NCBI RefSeq assembly: GCF_032854445.1
Contig: NC_088307.1
Span: 20,038,017 to 20,102,016 of the forward strand
Source: Liolophura sinensis
Lineage: Eukaryota; Mollusca; Polyplacophora; Chitonida; Chitonidae
Length of the DNA: 64,000 bases
Direction of reading: 5' to 3'
Positions 40,001 through 51,182 of this stretch are shown in pieces. The translations under genes and the position numbers were made by a program. The notes beneath the pieces were generated by a model that worked only from the letters and a program-made list of their open reading frames with translations, was not told the origin of the DNA and searched no databases. The number at the start of each line of letters is the position of its first letter. The stretch's first letter is position 1.

Positions 40001-43000
40001 TCACAAAGGATTCTCATTGCACTTTTTCAACAACACCTGATGTGCAAAGTCCACTTTTTCCCACAAAAGTTTTTCATTGTACAAGAGAGTTTGCAGGGAA
40101 GTTTCATCCATTTCTAGCAGCATGCCTGGAAAATAAAAACATATGGAGTAAGTGTTGTCAGATTTATAACAACATTGAATTCTGTAGTGAATGAATTATT
40201 TTACAACAGTTTTCACTGACTTAATGAAGACATAAACATGTAACTGATGAATAAACAACTCAAGGGGCCTCCGTGGCTCAGTTGGTTAGCACGCTAGCGC
40301 AGCGTAATGACCCAGGAGCCTCTCACCAATGCGGTCGCTATCAGTTCAAATCCAGCTCATGCTGGCTTCCTCTCCAGCCATATGTGGGAAGGTCTGACAG
40401 CAACCTATGGATGGTCCTGGGTTTCCTCCCACCATCGCTGTCACTGGTGTAAAACACCACTCAAATAAATAAACAACTCAAAGCAAATCGAAATCAATAT
40501 CATTATTTCCACTTGACAAACATTTTTGTACAGAAATCAAAAGCTTGTGGAAAACAGATGATATTCCTGTATGAATATTGTGACAGAAATCTCTACCTGT
40601 GCCAAATTGTTTTACTGTTATTAATAAATGAACAAAGAAATAAGCACCCATGATGTATGATTACATGTAGAAATACGGAGTACCCTAATTCCTCAACCTT
40701 TTCATATATCGAAGAGCAACTTTCAGCGCAATTTATACAACCTTTTTGATTATGGAGACAAAACTTCATTGGCTGGATTGTCCAATTTCATGGCTTCATA
40801 AAAAGTGTAATTTTATCAGTCCACACTGCATAACACCTTAAGAATATGTTTGAATAAAAACCTTAATAATGTCATAAATGAGGATATAACACAGGTTTAA
40901 TAAAATATTTTTTTAATAAATATTTTTCCACTAGAATTTGTTCTTTTTAGCTAACAAATGTATTAAATCTCAATTTGGATCATATTTATATTTTAATAAG
41001 TTCATAAATATTTTCATTATTTAAGTCAAGTGCATATCTTTCGATATAAACAACAAATTTACATTCAAATAAATTTATCAGACAAGCTTCACATCCCTAT
41101 TTACAACATTATTATGCAACAAAGATAAATACCAAAGCCCCAAATACCCACCATACCCAAATATTTTCAAATACCCTTTTCTCTTGAAAAAAAAAAATCC
41201 AAAAAAATATTAAAGATCATATTTACAAATAAGTTTTGATGCTCTTTCATCTGATTTTGGCATCATTTTTATGTTTTCTTCTCTTTTAATGCTTGATACA
41301 GTCAGGTCTTTTTTTATTGCGCGACTTGTTTAACACAATACCCAAGAATTTTTCATTTATACACTAGTGGTCAATTACAAAAGTGAAGGAAAACAGAATG
41401 GCTGGTGAACCACGAACATCTGTCAAGTCACTGACAAACTTTCCCACGTGTGACATAGACAGATGCACAACACAATGGCGGGAGTTATCCTGGATGAACA
41501 GAATCAACCTGAATGCAAAAAATCAGTTTCACAAGAGCCCTGTACAATCTCCATCATTTCCAGTAGATGACAAATGACGCAATTACAACAGATTTGTCCA
41601 CAATTATGTGTTTCATACAGGCTATATTCTTGCTGGAAGTCAAAGTGTCTATTTGATCCATGTCCAACTCTAAAGAATAGTAAATCTACTGAATTCATTT
41701 CTACAAATCTTCTGTTGAAATTAAGAGTATGTACTTGTTTTTTCAGCATTTTGGTAAGAAACACCCACCTGTTATTTTCCCAGCATCTTCTGGATGGACT
41801 GGTTCAATTAAGTCATACAAGTACTGCCCAATTTCTGACTTTGTTGCTATGGTAACAGCATCTTTGTTACCATAGTTACTCTGTTCTAGGTGTTGCATGA
41901 AAGTTTTTTTTGATTTCTCCACAGCCTGTTTTAGTTTCTTGTCATCTCTCAGTAAATTTTCTAAAGTATCACAGTCCAATTCCAACAGCATCCCTATATT
42001 AAAAAAAAAAATATTTTGTACCTACATGTATGTTTAAAGGATCAGTTACAGTAAAATATATGCACCCTGACTCGCATCGTACAGATGACTCTGTTGGAGC
42101 TTTTTCCAGTTTCTTCCAACTATGATGCTAACCACTGTGATATTGGCTAGTTAAAAATCTGTGTGTTTTGTTAACTTACACTTATAGCTGTGAATAAGCA
42201 ACTCTTTCTGGCTTGGCCATTCTCTCTGTGAGTCAAATTTTTATTTATTTATTTGATTGATGATTGAACTTGTACAACGGCAGCCAGCGTTATGGTTGGA
42301 GGACACCGTGACAGAGCCCAGGGGAAGGAAACCCATGACAACCATAGTGTAAGCCAGCATGACTCACAGTGACCACTGGACTCACAGTGACCACACTGTT
42401 GAGAGGCTCCTAAATCTTTGTGCTGCAATAGCACGTGAAACCACTTGGCCACGGAGGCCCCCTCATGGGTAAGAGGTACTGCTGTGGACTAGAGTGTAGT
42501 GCATTGGTCCATACTACCAAAGAGTGTATTTCTTTGTTTTGTTTTATAATGTACACACTCAAGAATTTTTCGCTTACACAATGGCAGTCAGTATATCATG
42601 GGTGGAAGAAACAGGATTGTCTGTGTAGTGGTTTACCACCAACCTTTGGCAAGGTATATAATATTGGTGAACTCTTTCTACAGGTGACATTTGTCATCAT
42701 GGTGGAAGACAAATGGACATAGGAAGGTCTGGCAGCAACCTGCAGATGGTTGCTCCCAGTTTCGTCACACTATAATGCTGGACCCCGTTCTTGAGTATAG
42801 TGTAAAACATCAATCCAATATTATAAAATAAATTAAATAAACAAATGGACTCCAGTAAACTTCATGTAAGGCAACACGAATACATACACAGCCTTGAGAA
42901 CAAGAGAAGTGTCTGTGATTTACGCGCATGGTGATAAACCATGTGTTTTACAATCTTACACACCTGTTATCTGAGCACAGAGTCCAGACTCCAAGTGTGA

Positions 43001-43867
43001 AATCTTCTCGTATAATCTGTAACCCAGGTCAAGTTTTGTGTCGTTACCACTGGTCCTGTGGACAAGAAATATGAGACAGGCTGAGCCAAGCAGGATGTCT
43101 TTCATTGAATAATGAAATAATAATAAAACTTCTGTGTTCAAAGAACAAAGAAAATCTTCATCATTACAACTTCTTAAATAAGTACAGGTCAATGTGAGGA
43201 ACAATTTGCGTGAAAATAAAATCGAGAGAGAAATAATGAAAGAAATTCAATCAAAGCCCAATAAAAACTTTAGAATAGGACAATTTTATGGAGGGTCAAC
43301 CAGATTACCTTCAACGAACATACTTTTACTGATGGCCTGACAGGTGGAGAAAACTGGAGAAACAGAGTACGCATCACCCTTCACCAGGTGTCGGATGCGG
43401 TTGCCATGGTTTCCTTCACCCCTGATCCATAGGCTTGACACTGACTATTTGTGCGAGTGAAATTTTCTAGAGTACGGTTTTATGGCATTATATGTAAACA
43501 CAAATAAATATGTTGATAAATAGATAAATTAAACCCTGCACAAAATTAAAACCTTGCATTCTTGAATTGAAAACTTTATGCCCCTCCTTATTACAACTTA
43601 CACACAACTCCTGGCAGCAGAAATTCTTTTCTTGAATAGGTTATCGTCTGTCAGCATGAGATATATATCCTTGGTGCAGCACTCCATCAACATGCCCGTG
43701 AGTTTACGTGGAACGCTCGGACTGTCCATCTGACAAAACTCCCACACCTTCTGATAAAGGTGATCCCCTAGTACTTCTCTGGTATTGGGCATGCTTGTAC
43801 ATTCATCCGTCTGTTCGTTAGTCAGTCTGTGTGCTTCTCCATTGAGTTGTGAAGATGTCCCATTCAT
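40001..43867 (-). CDS. Triple-MLLE (PABC) domain protein without RRMs
   Basis: Coding exons on the minus strand: 43867-43602 (ATG start), 43055-42964, 41993-41769 and 40125-40001 (TGA). They give 235 residues with all phases consistent. Three MLLE domains fill the protein: residues about 31-88 (LGDHLY...RKLTGMLME), 97-157 (LGYRLY...QITGMLLE) and 172-231 (IGQYLY...KITGMLLE). Each has the KITGMLLE-type core known from the C-terminus of PABPC1 and from UBR5, which binds PAM2 peptides of translation and decay factors (PAIP1/2, eRF3, TOB, PAN3, GW182, ataxin-2). The first domain is the most diverged (GMLMECC). The N-terminal 30 residues are polar and Thr/Asn/Glu-rich. No RRM, HECT or other domain is seen. 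The start is the first ATG after a TTTTCAG acceptor on the minus strand (about 43930), so a 5' UTR intron is likely. The domain call is firm; cellular role (PAM2 scaffold or competitor of poly(A)-binding protein) is inference. Confidence 0.9.
40264..40475 (+). repeat. SINE family 1, near full length
   Basis: GGGGCCTCCGTGGCTCAGTT + GGTTAGCACGCTAGCGCAGC head, CACCAATGCGGTCGCTATCA, GTTCAAATCCAGCTCATGCT, and a shortened 3' end with an AATAAATAAAC tail. It lies in the triple-MLLE intron before the last coding exon, antisense to the gene. Confidence 0.9.
40681..40860. mobile_element. MITE group B, right end lost
   Basis: CCCTAATTCCTCAACCTTTT left end, GGAGACAAAACTTCATTGGC interior and AAGAATATGTTTGAATAAAA near the right. 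The final inverted repeat is absent. Confidence 0.55.
42236..42462 (-). repeat. SINE family 1, antisense
   Basis: TTTATTTATTTATTTGATTG, GCAGCCAGCGTTATGGTTGG, CCACACTGTTGAGAGGCTCC, GCTGCAATAGCACGTGAAAC and CACTTGGCCACGGAGGCCCC span the reverse complement from tail to head. It lies in the triple-MLLE intron, in the gene's sense. Confidence 0.85.
42727..42845 (+). repeat. SINE family 1, 3' half
   Basis: CTGGCAGCAACCTGCAGATG, CACACTATAATGCTGGACCC and TTGAGTATAGTGTAAAACAT with an ATAAATTAAATAAAC tail. Confidence 0.8.
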
Positions 43868-44030
43868 TTTACAACATAATGGCCCGATGGCTTAACAAAT
43901 AATTACCTGTGGCTTGTTAAATCACCTCTGAAAATAGACAAACACAGAACAATTAAATCACTCAAGAGTCCATATATTTAAATTTATATAATATTTAAAT
44001 TTAAATTTATATAATACATATTTAATAAAT

Positions 44031-44195
44031 TATTTTATTTGATTGGTGTTTTACGCTGTACTCAAGAATATTTCACTCATACAACGGCATCCAGTAGTAG
44101 TGGGGGAAGAAACCGGGCAGAGCCCAGGGGAAACACTCATCTATCTACAGGTTGCCCAGGGGAAACACTCACCTATACACAGACCCCCTCCATGC
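44031..44195 (-). repeat. SINE family 1, antisense, 5' truncated
   Basis: TTTTATTTGATTGGTGTTTT + ACGCTGTACTCAAGAATATT, GGGGAAGAAACCGGGCAGAG and CAGGGGAAACACTC. The AGGGGAAACACTC block is locally duplicated. Confidence 0.85.
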
Positions 44196-44587
44196 GATAT
44201 ATTTAAAAGAAAAGACAAAACTAGACAAATGTGTATAATTACTGACAAAAATGTCCCACAGTTTTAACTTCAAATTCGAACTTCACTCTGACATATTTGA
44301 ATGCATACACCTCACAGGTTAGAGTTGAAAATTATTCAATTTCCACCTGTAGTATGCTTGAGTAAGTTTACTAGTGACGACACACTTAGGGACACTACCT
44401 GGCATGCCGAGTCAGCATTTCAGGAGTCTCACAATCGCACACCTTCACGGGCAGTTTAGGCGAGACATGGTGGGGGCTCTTACAAACTTACACGACCAAA
44501 AGGTGTGATTTTACGGCACCTGCTAAACTGATTATTCATCTGGCATTGTCATGTATGTTGGCTCAACAGTGCTGTTAGCAGGCACTG

Positions 44588-44895
44588 TAAGTGAGCGAGT
44601 GAGAGCTTAGGGTTTAATGTAGTACTTATGTAGTCACATAATGAAAAAGGAGGCATTAGAGTGCATGTACTTGCAATGTGCCTCCTTTCTGCAGGACAGA
44701 TTTCCACCGCTTTTTTATCTAGTGCTGCCTCAATGAGACATTATACTGATAGGAGTCAACAAGTCTTTGCACTATCACCTATATACTGAACGCCAAGCGA
44801 GGAAGCTACAACTTCCTCTTTTAAGGTCTTAGGTGTGACTCGACCCAGGACTGACCCTGGATGGACCGCCTGCGAAGCACAGCCATCAGGACCGG
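44588..44895 (-). repeat. SINE family 2, antisense, near full length
   Basis: AGTGAGCGAGTGAGAGCTTA, GGTTTAATGTAGTACTTATG, AGGAGGCATTAGAGTGCATG, CTTTCTGCAGGACAGATTTC, GAACGCCAAGCGAGGAAGCT and AACTTCCTCTTTTAAGGTCT form the reverse complement of family 2, with a decayed head (CTGGATGGACCGCC). Confidence 0.88.
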
Positions 44896-45252
44896 GTTAC
44901 AGGTACTGTAAAATCAAGCCAAATTTAGCTGCATTAGTTTGTAAGTCCACACAATGTGTCGTCTAAAACTCAGGGAACATGCGAGGCTCCTAAAAATGCC
45001 AACTCAGCTTATTGATAGCATTACTGACACATTATTTGGCAGACAGCATTAGAATGTTGAGGACAACACTGAAAGTACTGATGTGTTTGTGGTAAGCTTA
45101 GGAAACAAGAAAGGGCCATGATCGTGTATCTGATCGCTGCCTTACAGAGGTACATATAGTGTAGCCTACCCTGTTCTATATTGTACATTGCACCGGTACA
45201 ATATATATTTTGTCATCGTCTGTATTAAGTACATGTAAGCCTGTATGTAAAT

Positions 45253-45370
45253 CAGTCCTATACAACATGACTCAGTCCTATACATGACTCAGTCCTATAC
45301 AACATGACTCAGTCCTATACAGCATGACTCAGTCCTATACAATATGACTCAGTCTTATACAATATGACAA
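45253..45370. repeat. Minisatellite, ~19 bp (CATGACTCAGTCCTATACA)
   Basis: Six units of ATGACTCAGTCCTATACAAC-like sequence, with one shortened by a few bases and a TATGACTCAGTCTTATACAA variant at the end. Confidence 0.85.
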
Positions 45371-45656
45371 TATGTGTGATGTGTTTACAATAGAGTTTGG
45401 TCATCATGGATGTAGCCTAGTATACATGGACATTTGTTGTGTTGGTAGCGAATATCAAATAATTAAATTCAAACAAGCCGGCTGATGAGTATCTGTTGAC
45501 AACTTATCATATATATTAAACACATAAGTAACGACTGGCTTTCCTTTTTTTCTTTATCAGTTTAGCACTGATTATCATGCTGCCCAAGATTGCTCTGATA
45601 GGTTTGGTCAAATTTTTGGGAGGTTTTGGGCCTAACTCGAGATTGCTATGATGTGG

Positions 45657-46034
45657 GGTTGGCAAAATTTTCATAGGTCAAGGATAGCCCCAAACTAACA
45701 TAAGAGCGCGCTCCATTTAAAACCTGATGCAGTTACTAGCCCTTGTCAAATATGTCAAGGCTGTCCTCACAGCCCTTCTCTTTCAGCATCACCAAGGAAT
45801 CTCGGACCCACGCGGCCTAGGAAATAATACACTGACGTTGTGCTGACGATAAATCGACACACAAAAACAGAACGGAAGTATCTGCAAACTTAAGGCCGTT
45901 GAGAGATATCTGATAGATAATTTTTGTCTCAAACGCCATGGCACACTGCCACAGAAACTGCATCAGGGTTTTAAATGGAACGGTCTCTGATGTTGGTTTG
46001 GGGCCAACCACAGCCGAACAAAATTTTGCCAAAC
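45657..46034. repeat. Large inverted repeat, ~78-bp arms, ~220-bp spacer
   Basis: 45657-45733 and 45956-46034 are reverse complements at most positions (TTGGCAAAATTTT, CCCCAAAC, TCCATTTAAAAC, CTGATGCAGTT in order). A weaker third piece like the outer part lies at 45602-45640 in the same sense as the left arm. It could be a foldback element or an inverted local duplication. An antisense open frame spanning 45817-46032 has no domain. Confidence 0.65.
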
Positions 46035-46411
46035 GGACCCATTTAGGAATATTTACTATGACGTGCTTGACACTGACTAGCTGACTGACTCTCTCGACAC
46101 ATACTAAAAGACAGTCATATACATGTGTTAGGCGACTCGATCAGACTGCGGGTCGACAATAGCTCTTGTGGCTCTTGCTGTCTGAAGCCAGTTGCGTGAA
46201 CGTGACTGAAGGGAGATAACTCCTAACTGAAAGCGATAATAACCATAACACTTCAAGGAACTTCCTACATTCTCTGTTAGACTAAAAGGTTTGCATACAA
46301 GACGGCACTCTGCAGTTCAAAACGTTCGGATTAGCGTGTCAAAATCCACCAAAATGATGTGGTGCAAAATAATCATGAAAACGTAGACTTGCTAATGCGG
46401 ACTTATCGTAC

Positions 46412-46480
46412 CTTGCGTGTCAATATGGCTGCACCACTAGTCGTAATGCTCGACTTCCGCCTTCAAAAAGTAGGCCCCGG
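46412..46480 (-). other. Putative noncoding first exon of the triple-MLLE gene
   Basis: On the minus strand the sequence GGCGGAAGTCGAGCATTACG (with an ETS-like GGAAGT) leads to CACGCAAG then a GTACGA donor at 46411. It contains no ATG. The assignment rests on position, donor and the acceptor near 43930; the transcription start is not determined. Confidence 0.35.
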
Positions 46481-46644
46481 AATATATGTCAAAGAATGCA
46501 GCTAAGGAAGACGTCTGAACCAACGGAGTACGTTTGTGTTTTTGTTCTTAAATAAAAACCGGATAATTATTTGGACAATTATGCTTTCAGATTAATTTTA
46601 TTATGATGTTTTCGATTTGCGGATGAATTTCGATCTCTTCCGGC
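46481..46644. promoter_or_regulatory. Putative bidirectional promoter, triple-MLLE / RPL28
   Basis: About 165 bp between the two divergent first exons inferred on each side. No TATA box is placed convincingly. The flanks carry GGAAGT/CTTCCG (ETS-like) elements. CGCCATCTT at 46651-46659, just inside the RPL28 exon, fits a YY1 site, which is common at ribosomal protein gene starts. Confidence 0.45.
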
Positions 46645-46669
46645 CTTTTCCGCCATCTTAATCACAACG
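46645..46669 (+). other. RPL28: Putative RPL28 noncoding first exon with 5' TOP start
   Basis: CTTTTCCGCCATCTTAATCA ends at CAACG before a GTACGA donor. Initiation at the C of a pyrimidine tract is the 5' TOP arrangement of ribosomal protein mRNAs. It joins by inference to the acceptor at 48151-48153, nine bases before the ATG at 48162. Confidence 0.45.
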
Positions 46670-48161
46670 GTACGAACATGTGCTCACGTTGCACGCAGTG
46701 AAACTTCAAAAATCTTAAGAAAAACATTAAGTTTTTCGTCGAACACTCGGGCCTTATGTTGGTTGATAATCAAACTGAATAACTAGATTGGAATAAAGAC
46801 TATAAGTGCGGTCAAAAGCTGCGAACCGCCTCGACAATCTTGGAGAGAGAAGAACAACAACAACTTAACGTTATCTTAACCTACGAAGTAAACTTACAGA
46901 ACCGAAGTTTCATTAATATTACTTATTGGTATAAACGCAAGACAGTCTCTGTTGGGGGAGACTCAAGTTACTGTCACATGGTAGAGTGACGTCGATTCTG
47001 AGGAACCAACTTCTCAGAATGTAGCCAAGGATCTCGCCTGTGATCTCTTAATATGGGGGTTAGGTAGCTCTGACGGGCCATCCAAAATGATAACGGCCCT
47101 GATGCCAGCAATGCTACCTGTCATATAACTGTACCTGCTTTATGTCCTGTCCGTCACACATCAATGATGCGGCGTATAAAAAGTGTCTGCCCGTGCTCGT
47201 AGTTGACCGAAATGCACATCTCAGCCAGATGTCCCCTCTTCCAATCGCTAGTAAATGCAACAGAGCCAAAAACTGCATGGCCATCGCTGCTAGGCATATA
47301 ACACAATGCCAGGTTGCTTTCACAAGTTCTCGCTGACCAATGTTACCTCGTGAACAAAATCATTTGGTTGCTCTTGGGTCCGTCTGAAGATAACAACATT
47401 CCCATGAAACATTGGCTGTCTACGCAAAATGTGCACTTATGACACATCTGATGCATCCAAAAGCTAAATTGCACCTAAGGCCATGGGCGAAAGAAGTGGA
47501 GAATAAGACAGCTGCACACACGATAGTCGCAAGTCTAGAATAAAACCTATACAGTTGACTTCGTGCTTGATTGACTCGGTGAATTGTTCTTTCTATTCAA
47601 TATTCATGATAACTGATGAAACCATCACTAAACTTTTCATTTAAGACTGACTGGGTGGTCTCGTCTTGTTAGGTTGATTTCCATTTTGAGTCTTTTGACC
47701 CTTGGTTCCAAAATTTTAGTTCACCTGACTGGCCATGACTGCGCAGATTTATTTTGGCTAGTGAAATATTTCTGTGGATTTCAACAACATTTCGACTCGA
47801 GAATGAATTTATACTTGCAGGTGTGGTAACAAAGGTACTATTCTCTTCAATGCACGACAGGGATTTGCATGTGCTGCTGATTAAAGAGTGAATTGAAAGG
47901 CCCGCTTCATTCAGCACGTGTGATACGCACAGAAACTCTTAATGATTTTAAATGGGGTGACTTCTGACTAGAACTGCAGCATGCTGTCAGGCTCACTACA
48001 ATATCTGGAACAAGTTCTACTCAGAAAAGTGAACAAAGCATGTGTTCAAGACCAGTCAGTCAATAAACAATGAAATTAGTACATACCACTACCATATGTG
48101 TATAAGGGCAACGAACCCCTTTCAGAAAAAGTCTGTGTTTTTTTTTATCTCAGGTTTGAAG

Positions 48162-51100
48162 ATGTCTGCTGATCTGCAGTGGTTGGTTATCAGAAACAAC
48201 TCCTCTTTTCTTTTGAAGGGGAGCGATCAGACTTTCAGCAGGGTAAGAGAATTCTGGTGAATTAGTAAAATGTCTACATACTGATTTAGAGATAAAAATT
48301 ACAAACAATGTTTATAAGCTTCTCTTAACTTTTTCTTCAAATGACCAATGTTTAGAAGTGATTTAAGAAATTGAAATATTAATAAAGCTGCTTGTAATTA
48401 AGACAAAAAATTGAGGCTTTAATTTGGTGGACAGGAATTGGGAGAGAGTAATGTGTTGTGTGTTGTAGATACTTTGGCATAAGTTTGACAGAAACTTACA
48501 GCACCTGTCATTTATGTTACCCCTGCCCAGGGAGCGGGTCATTGTTTAGGGGTTAGAGGTAGGTGCTTGTCTTCTAGTTGCTTGGGCGTTGGGTTATAAA
48601 ACTGACCAGCAATGTACAAGGGAAAAAACTATTGTATATGTCTTTAAGCAACAATCAGATAATAAATATTTTATTTTAAAATTTTTGTCTGAACAGGAAC
48701 CCAACAATTTGAAGAACAGGAATTCTTTCCGGTACAACGGTTTGATCCACAAGAAAACTGTTGGTGTAGAGCCTGCTAAAGATGGCAAGGGCGTTGTCTT
48801 GGTAACCAGGAATAGCCGAGGTAAGAAGGGCCGCTGTCGAATGACAGCTAACATAGGACGTAACAGTTCGCATGGAGATTTTCCTCGTGAATAAATGTCC
48901 AGATTGAGATACGGCCCTGACATAGTGTGTCCGTCAGGTGGTATGGTATTTGTTGTTTTTGCATTGTGGCTGTGATATTGCTGAAGTGCAATAATGACAT
49001 TATTGTGTATTATTTGTCCGTACAATAAAGCTACCGATAGATGCCACATTTAAACTCTTAAGCCGATATGCTATATGTGGCCGTAAAGTTGCCTTTGCCA
49101 TTCCAATAAAAAACATAGGATTGTTTACAGGCCCTACTGCAATCTCTCTGGCCACCTAGCCACTGGGGACATTAACAAGCCAGTATGTAAGCCCGAAAAC
49201 GAAAGCACATGCTCAGCTGTGAACCTGTCCATTCATAACAGTTTTTTTAAAAAAAGCCAAAAGCTAAATAAATGTTCAGGATGTAGAAGAAAAAATGCAT
49301 TACAGATATATGTACACTTGCCTTGAGTTAGATATAATGGGCGTATGCCATACGGAAGGAGCTTTGAATTTAGCAGATATATATTATGCATGGAATAAGC
49401 ATTGATTTGGTTGTGTGTAGATATGCAATTCATATCTGTAGCAGGGGCCTCCTTGGCTAAGGCTGTGAGCATGCCAGCTCAGCGGAATGACCCAGGAGCC
49501 TCACGACAATGCATTCGCTGTGATTTCAAGTGGAGGTCATGCTGGCTTCCTCTCCAGGAAGGTTTTCCAGCAACGTGGTTGGTTATGGGTTTCCTGCGGC
49601 CTCTGCCTGGTTTCCTCTCACAATAGTGGCGGCTGTCGTCGTATAAGTGGAATATTCTTGAGTACGGCATAAAACACAAATCAAATAAACAAATGAACTA
49701 TTTGTAGTATAACCACAATTTGACTTTACAGCTCGGCATGTGAGTACTGAAGAGAATCCCCGTAAAAACAGCTGTCAGTCTGGTGTACTTCAGGTTATTT
49801 ATTGTCTAAATTTACCTTGTAGGTTGGAGAAAACCCAACAAAAATTTCACCCGCGTAGAACTGAAGAAAGGAGGTCGTCGTACTCTGGCTTCTATCAGAG
49901 GTGTTCTCCGAAACAACAAATACAGGAAAGATTTGAAAATGGTGAGAACTTACAGCTGGTTTATGTAAAAACACATTTTAAGCTCAACCTAATTTCTCAA
50001 ATTGATGTGTTTGCTTTAAAAAAAAAAGTTTGCCTTTTTAGGGGCAAATAAAGGTTGTAAATGTTATTTTTAGTGCTGCAACTTATATAATTCCACTAGG
50101 ATATCATCCTACTTTCCATTCAATTCTAAAAGCACCTGAGTGAGATGAAGAGCACTTTATCCTGGATGAAATGCTGGATCAGATATTGCAGGCTAATGTC
50201 ATTCTGTGTAATTTGAGAGAAATTTATTGCCTGGTCAGACATAAATTTTTCACATTCGTGAAATGTTCACGTCACATTTTGAATTTTGATTCTAAAATCT
50301 TGAGAAGATGTTAAAAGAGGAAGAATGAAAAAAAAATTTAAAAAAAAATTAAAGTATTACAAGGGTAAACTATAATTCGACACAGCAGACATTCCAGCAC
50401 TTCACTGGTGGGAGGCAGCAGCAGGCAGAGGAGTTAAAAGGTGATATAGGAAAATGAACAACACTGGACGATATTCAGAGAAAGTATGGCAGATGACAAA
50501 CCAGAGATTCTAGAATTTAATACATTGTGCGCAGCGTAAATGAGTTGTTGTGAATGATAGAACTGTTATACACTAATATTGTCCATAAAGCTGTTTGTAA
50601 ATATCAAATTAGCTATTTAGTAACTCACTACTTTAGTTGTGTGAATAGATTTCACAAAAGTGCGGTTTTGGGGATGACATATTTTCGTAGGAATGTATAC
50701 CAAAATAACACGGACTTCACAATCTGAACATTCAACTGCAGTTTTCACAGTAAAAAAAATGCACATATTTTATGCAGCAGTTTTTCCATGGACTCTTGTT
50801 TTTCCTCCATCTCTTTTTTTTTTTTCGTCGTTTCAATTGCATATATTAAGAATCTACTGGAGAATCTGACGTTATACAAATGTTATACTCGCTTGGGGAA
50901 ATTGTGAAATAAAATGAGTCAAATATTTTTCTTGGACAGTGGTGAATGATCTTTCATCTGACAAACTTTCTTTTAAATGACACAACTACATGTGGTGGGA
51001 TAGCATTTACCATATGTGCCGTCGTCGTATAAGTGAAATATTGGCACGAAAGAAGAAAAATCAGATATAAAATAAATTTACTTTTTGTTCTGTTTCAGTC

Positions 51101-51182
51101 TGCTGTTCGTAGAGCGAGCGCCATTCTTGCGAGCCAGAAACCAGTCGTCGTCAAAAAGACCATCAGAAAGAAGAAGGATTGA
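48162..51182 (+). CDS. RPL28: Ribosomal protein eL28
   Basis: Coding exons 48162-48242, 48697-48820, 49823-49941 and 51099-51182 (TGA) give 135 residues; human RPL28 has 137. Matches in order: [65 protein letters not shown] and [18 protein letters not shown], with a basic C-terminus. It is a component of the large cytosolic ribosomal subunit. The exon at 48154 opens after a long pyrimidine tract (TTTTTTTTTATCTCAG) and has nine bases of 5' UTR. Intron 2 holds a SINE family 1 copy and intron 3 a MITE group C relative. No snoRNA with clear C/D or H/ACA boxes was found in the introns. ATTAAA at 51217-51222 is a likely polyadenylation signal, giving the short 3' UTR usual for this class. Confidence 0.97.
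49444..49693 (+). repeat. SINE family 1, full length, in RPL28 intron 2
   Basis: GGGGCCTCCTTGGCTAAGGC head, GTGATTTCAAGTGGAGGTCA, GGTTTCCTCTCACAATAGTG, ATTCTTGAGTACGGCATAAA and an AATAAACAAATG tail. It ends about 130 bases before the exon at 49823. Confidence 0.88.

Larger units (their letters stand above)
43868..46400. other. 5' intron and upstream region of the triple-MLLE gene
   Basis: Holds antisense SINE family 1 (44031-44195) and family 2 (44588-44895) copies, a 19-bp minisatellite (45253-45370) and an inverted repeat (45657-46034). If the putative noncoding exon near 46412-46480 is real, this is the first intron of the triple-MLLE gene. No other coding exon is supported. Confidence 0.5.

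Noticed and set aside
40001-43867. The MLLE exons as a broken poly(A)-binding protein gene
   Set aside because: All exons are intact and in phase, three different MLLE units are present rather than one, and no RRM sequence occurs in the flanking introns.
47114-47336. Overlapping open frames on both strands as a small gene
   Set aside because: No domain, no splice context, and it lies within the inferred RPL28 first intron; both strands open over about 200 bases is not unusual here.
48243-51098. snoRNA genes in RPL28 introns
   Set aside because: Ribosomal protein introns often host them, but I found no convincing paired C/D boxes or H/ACA layout by eye.
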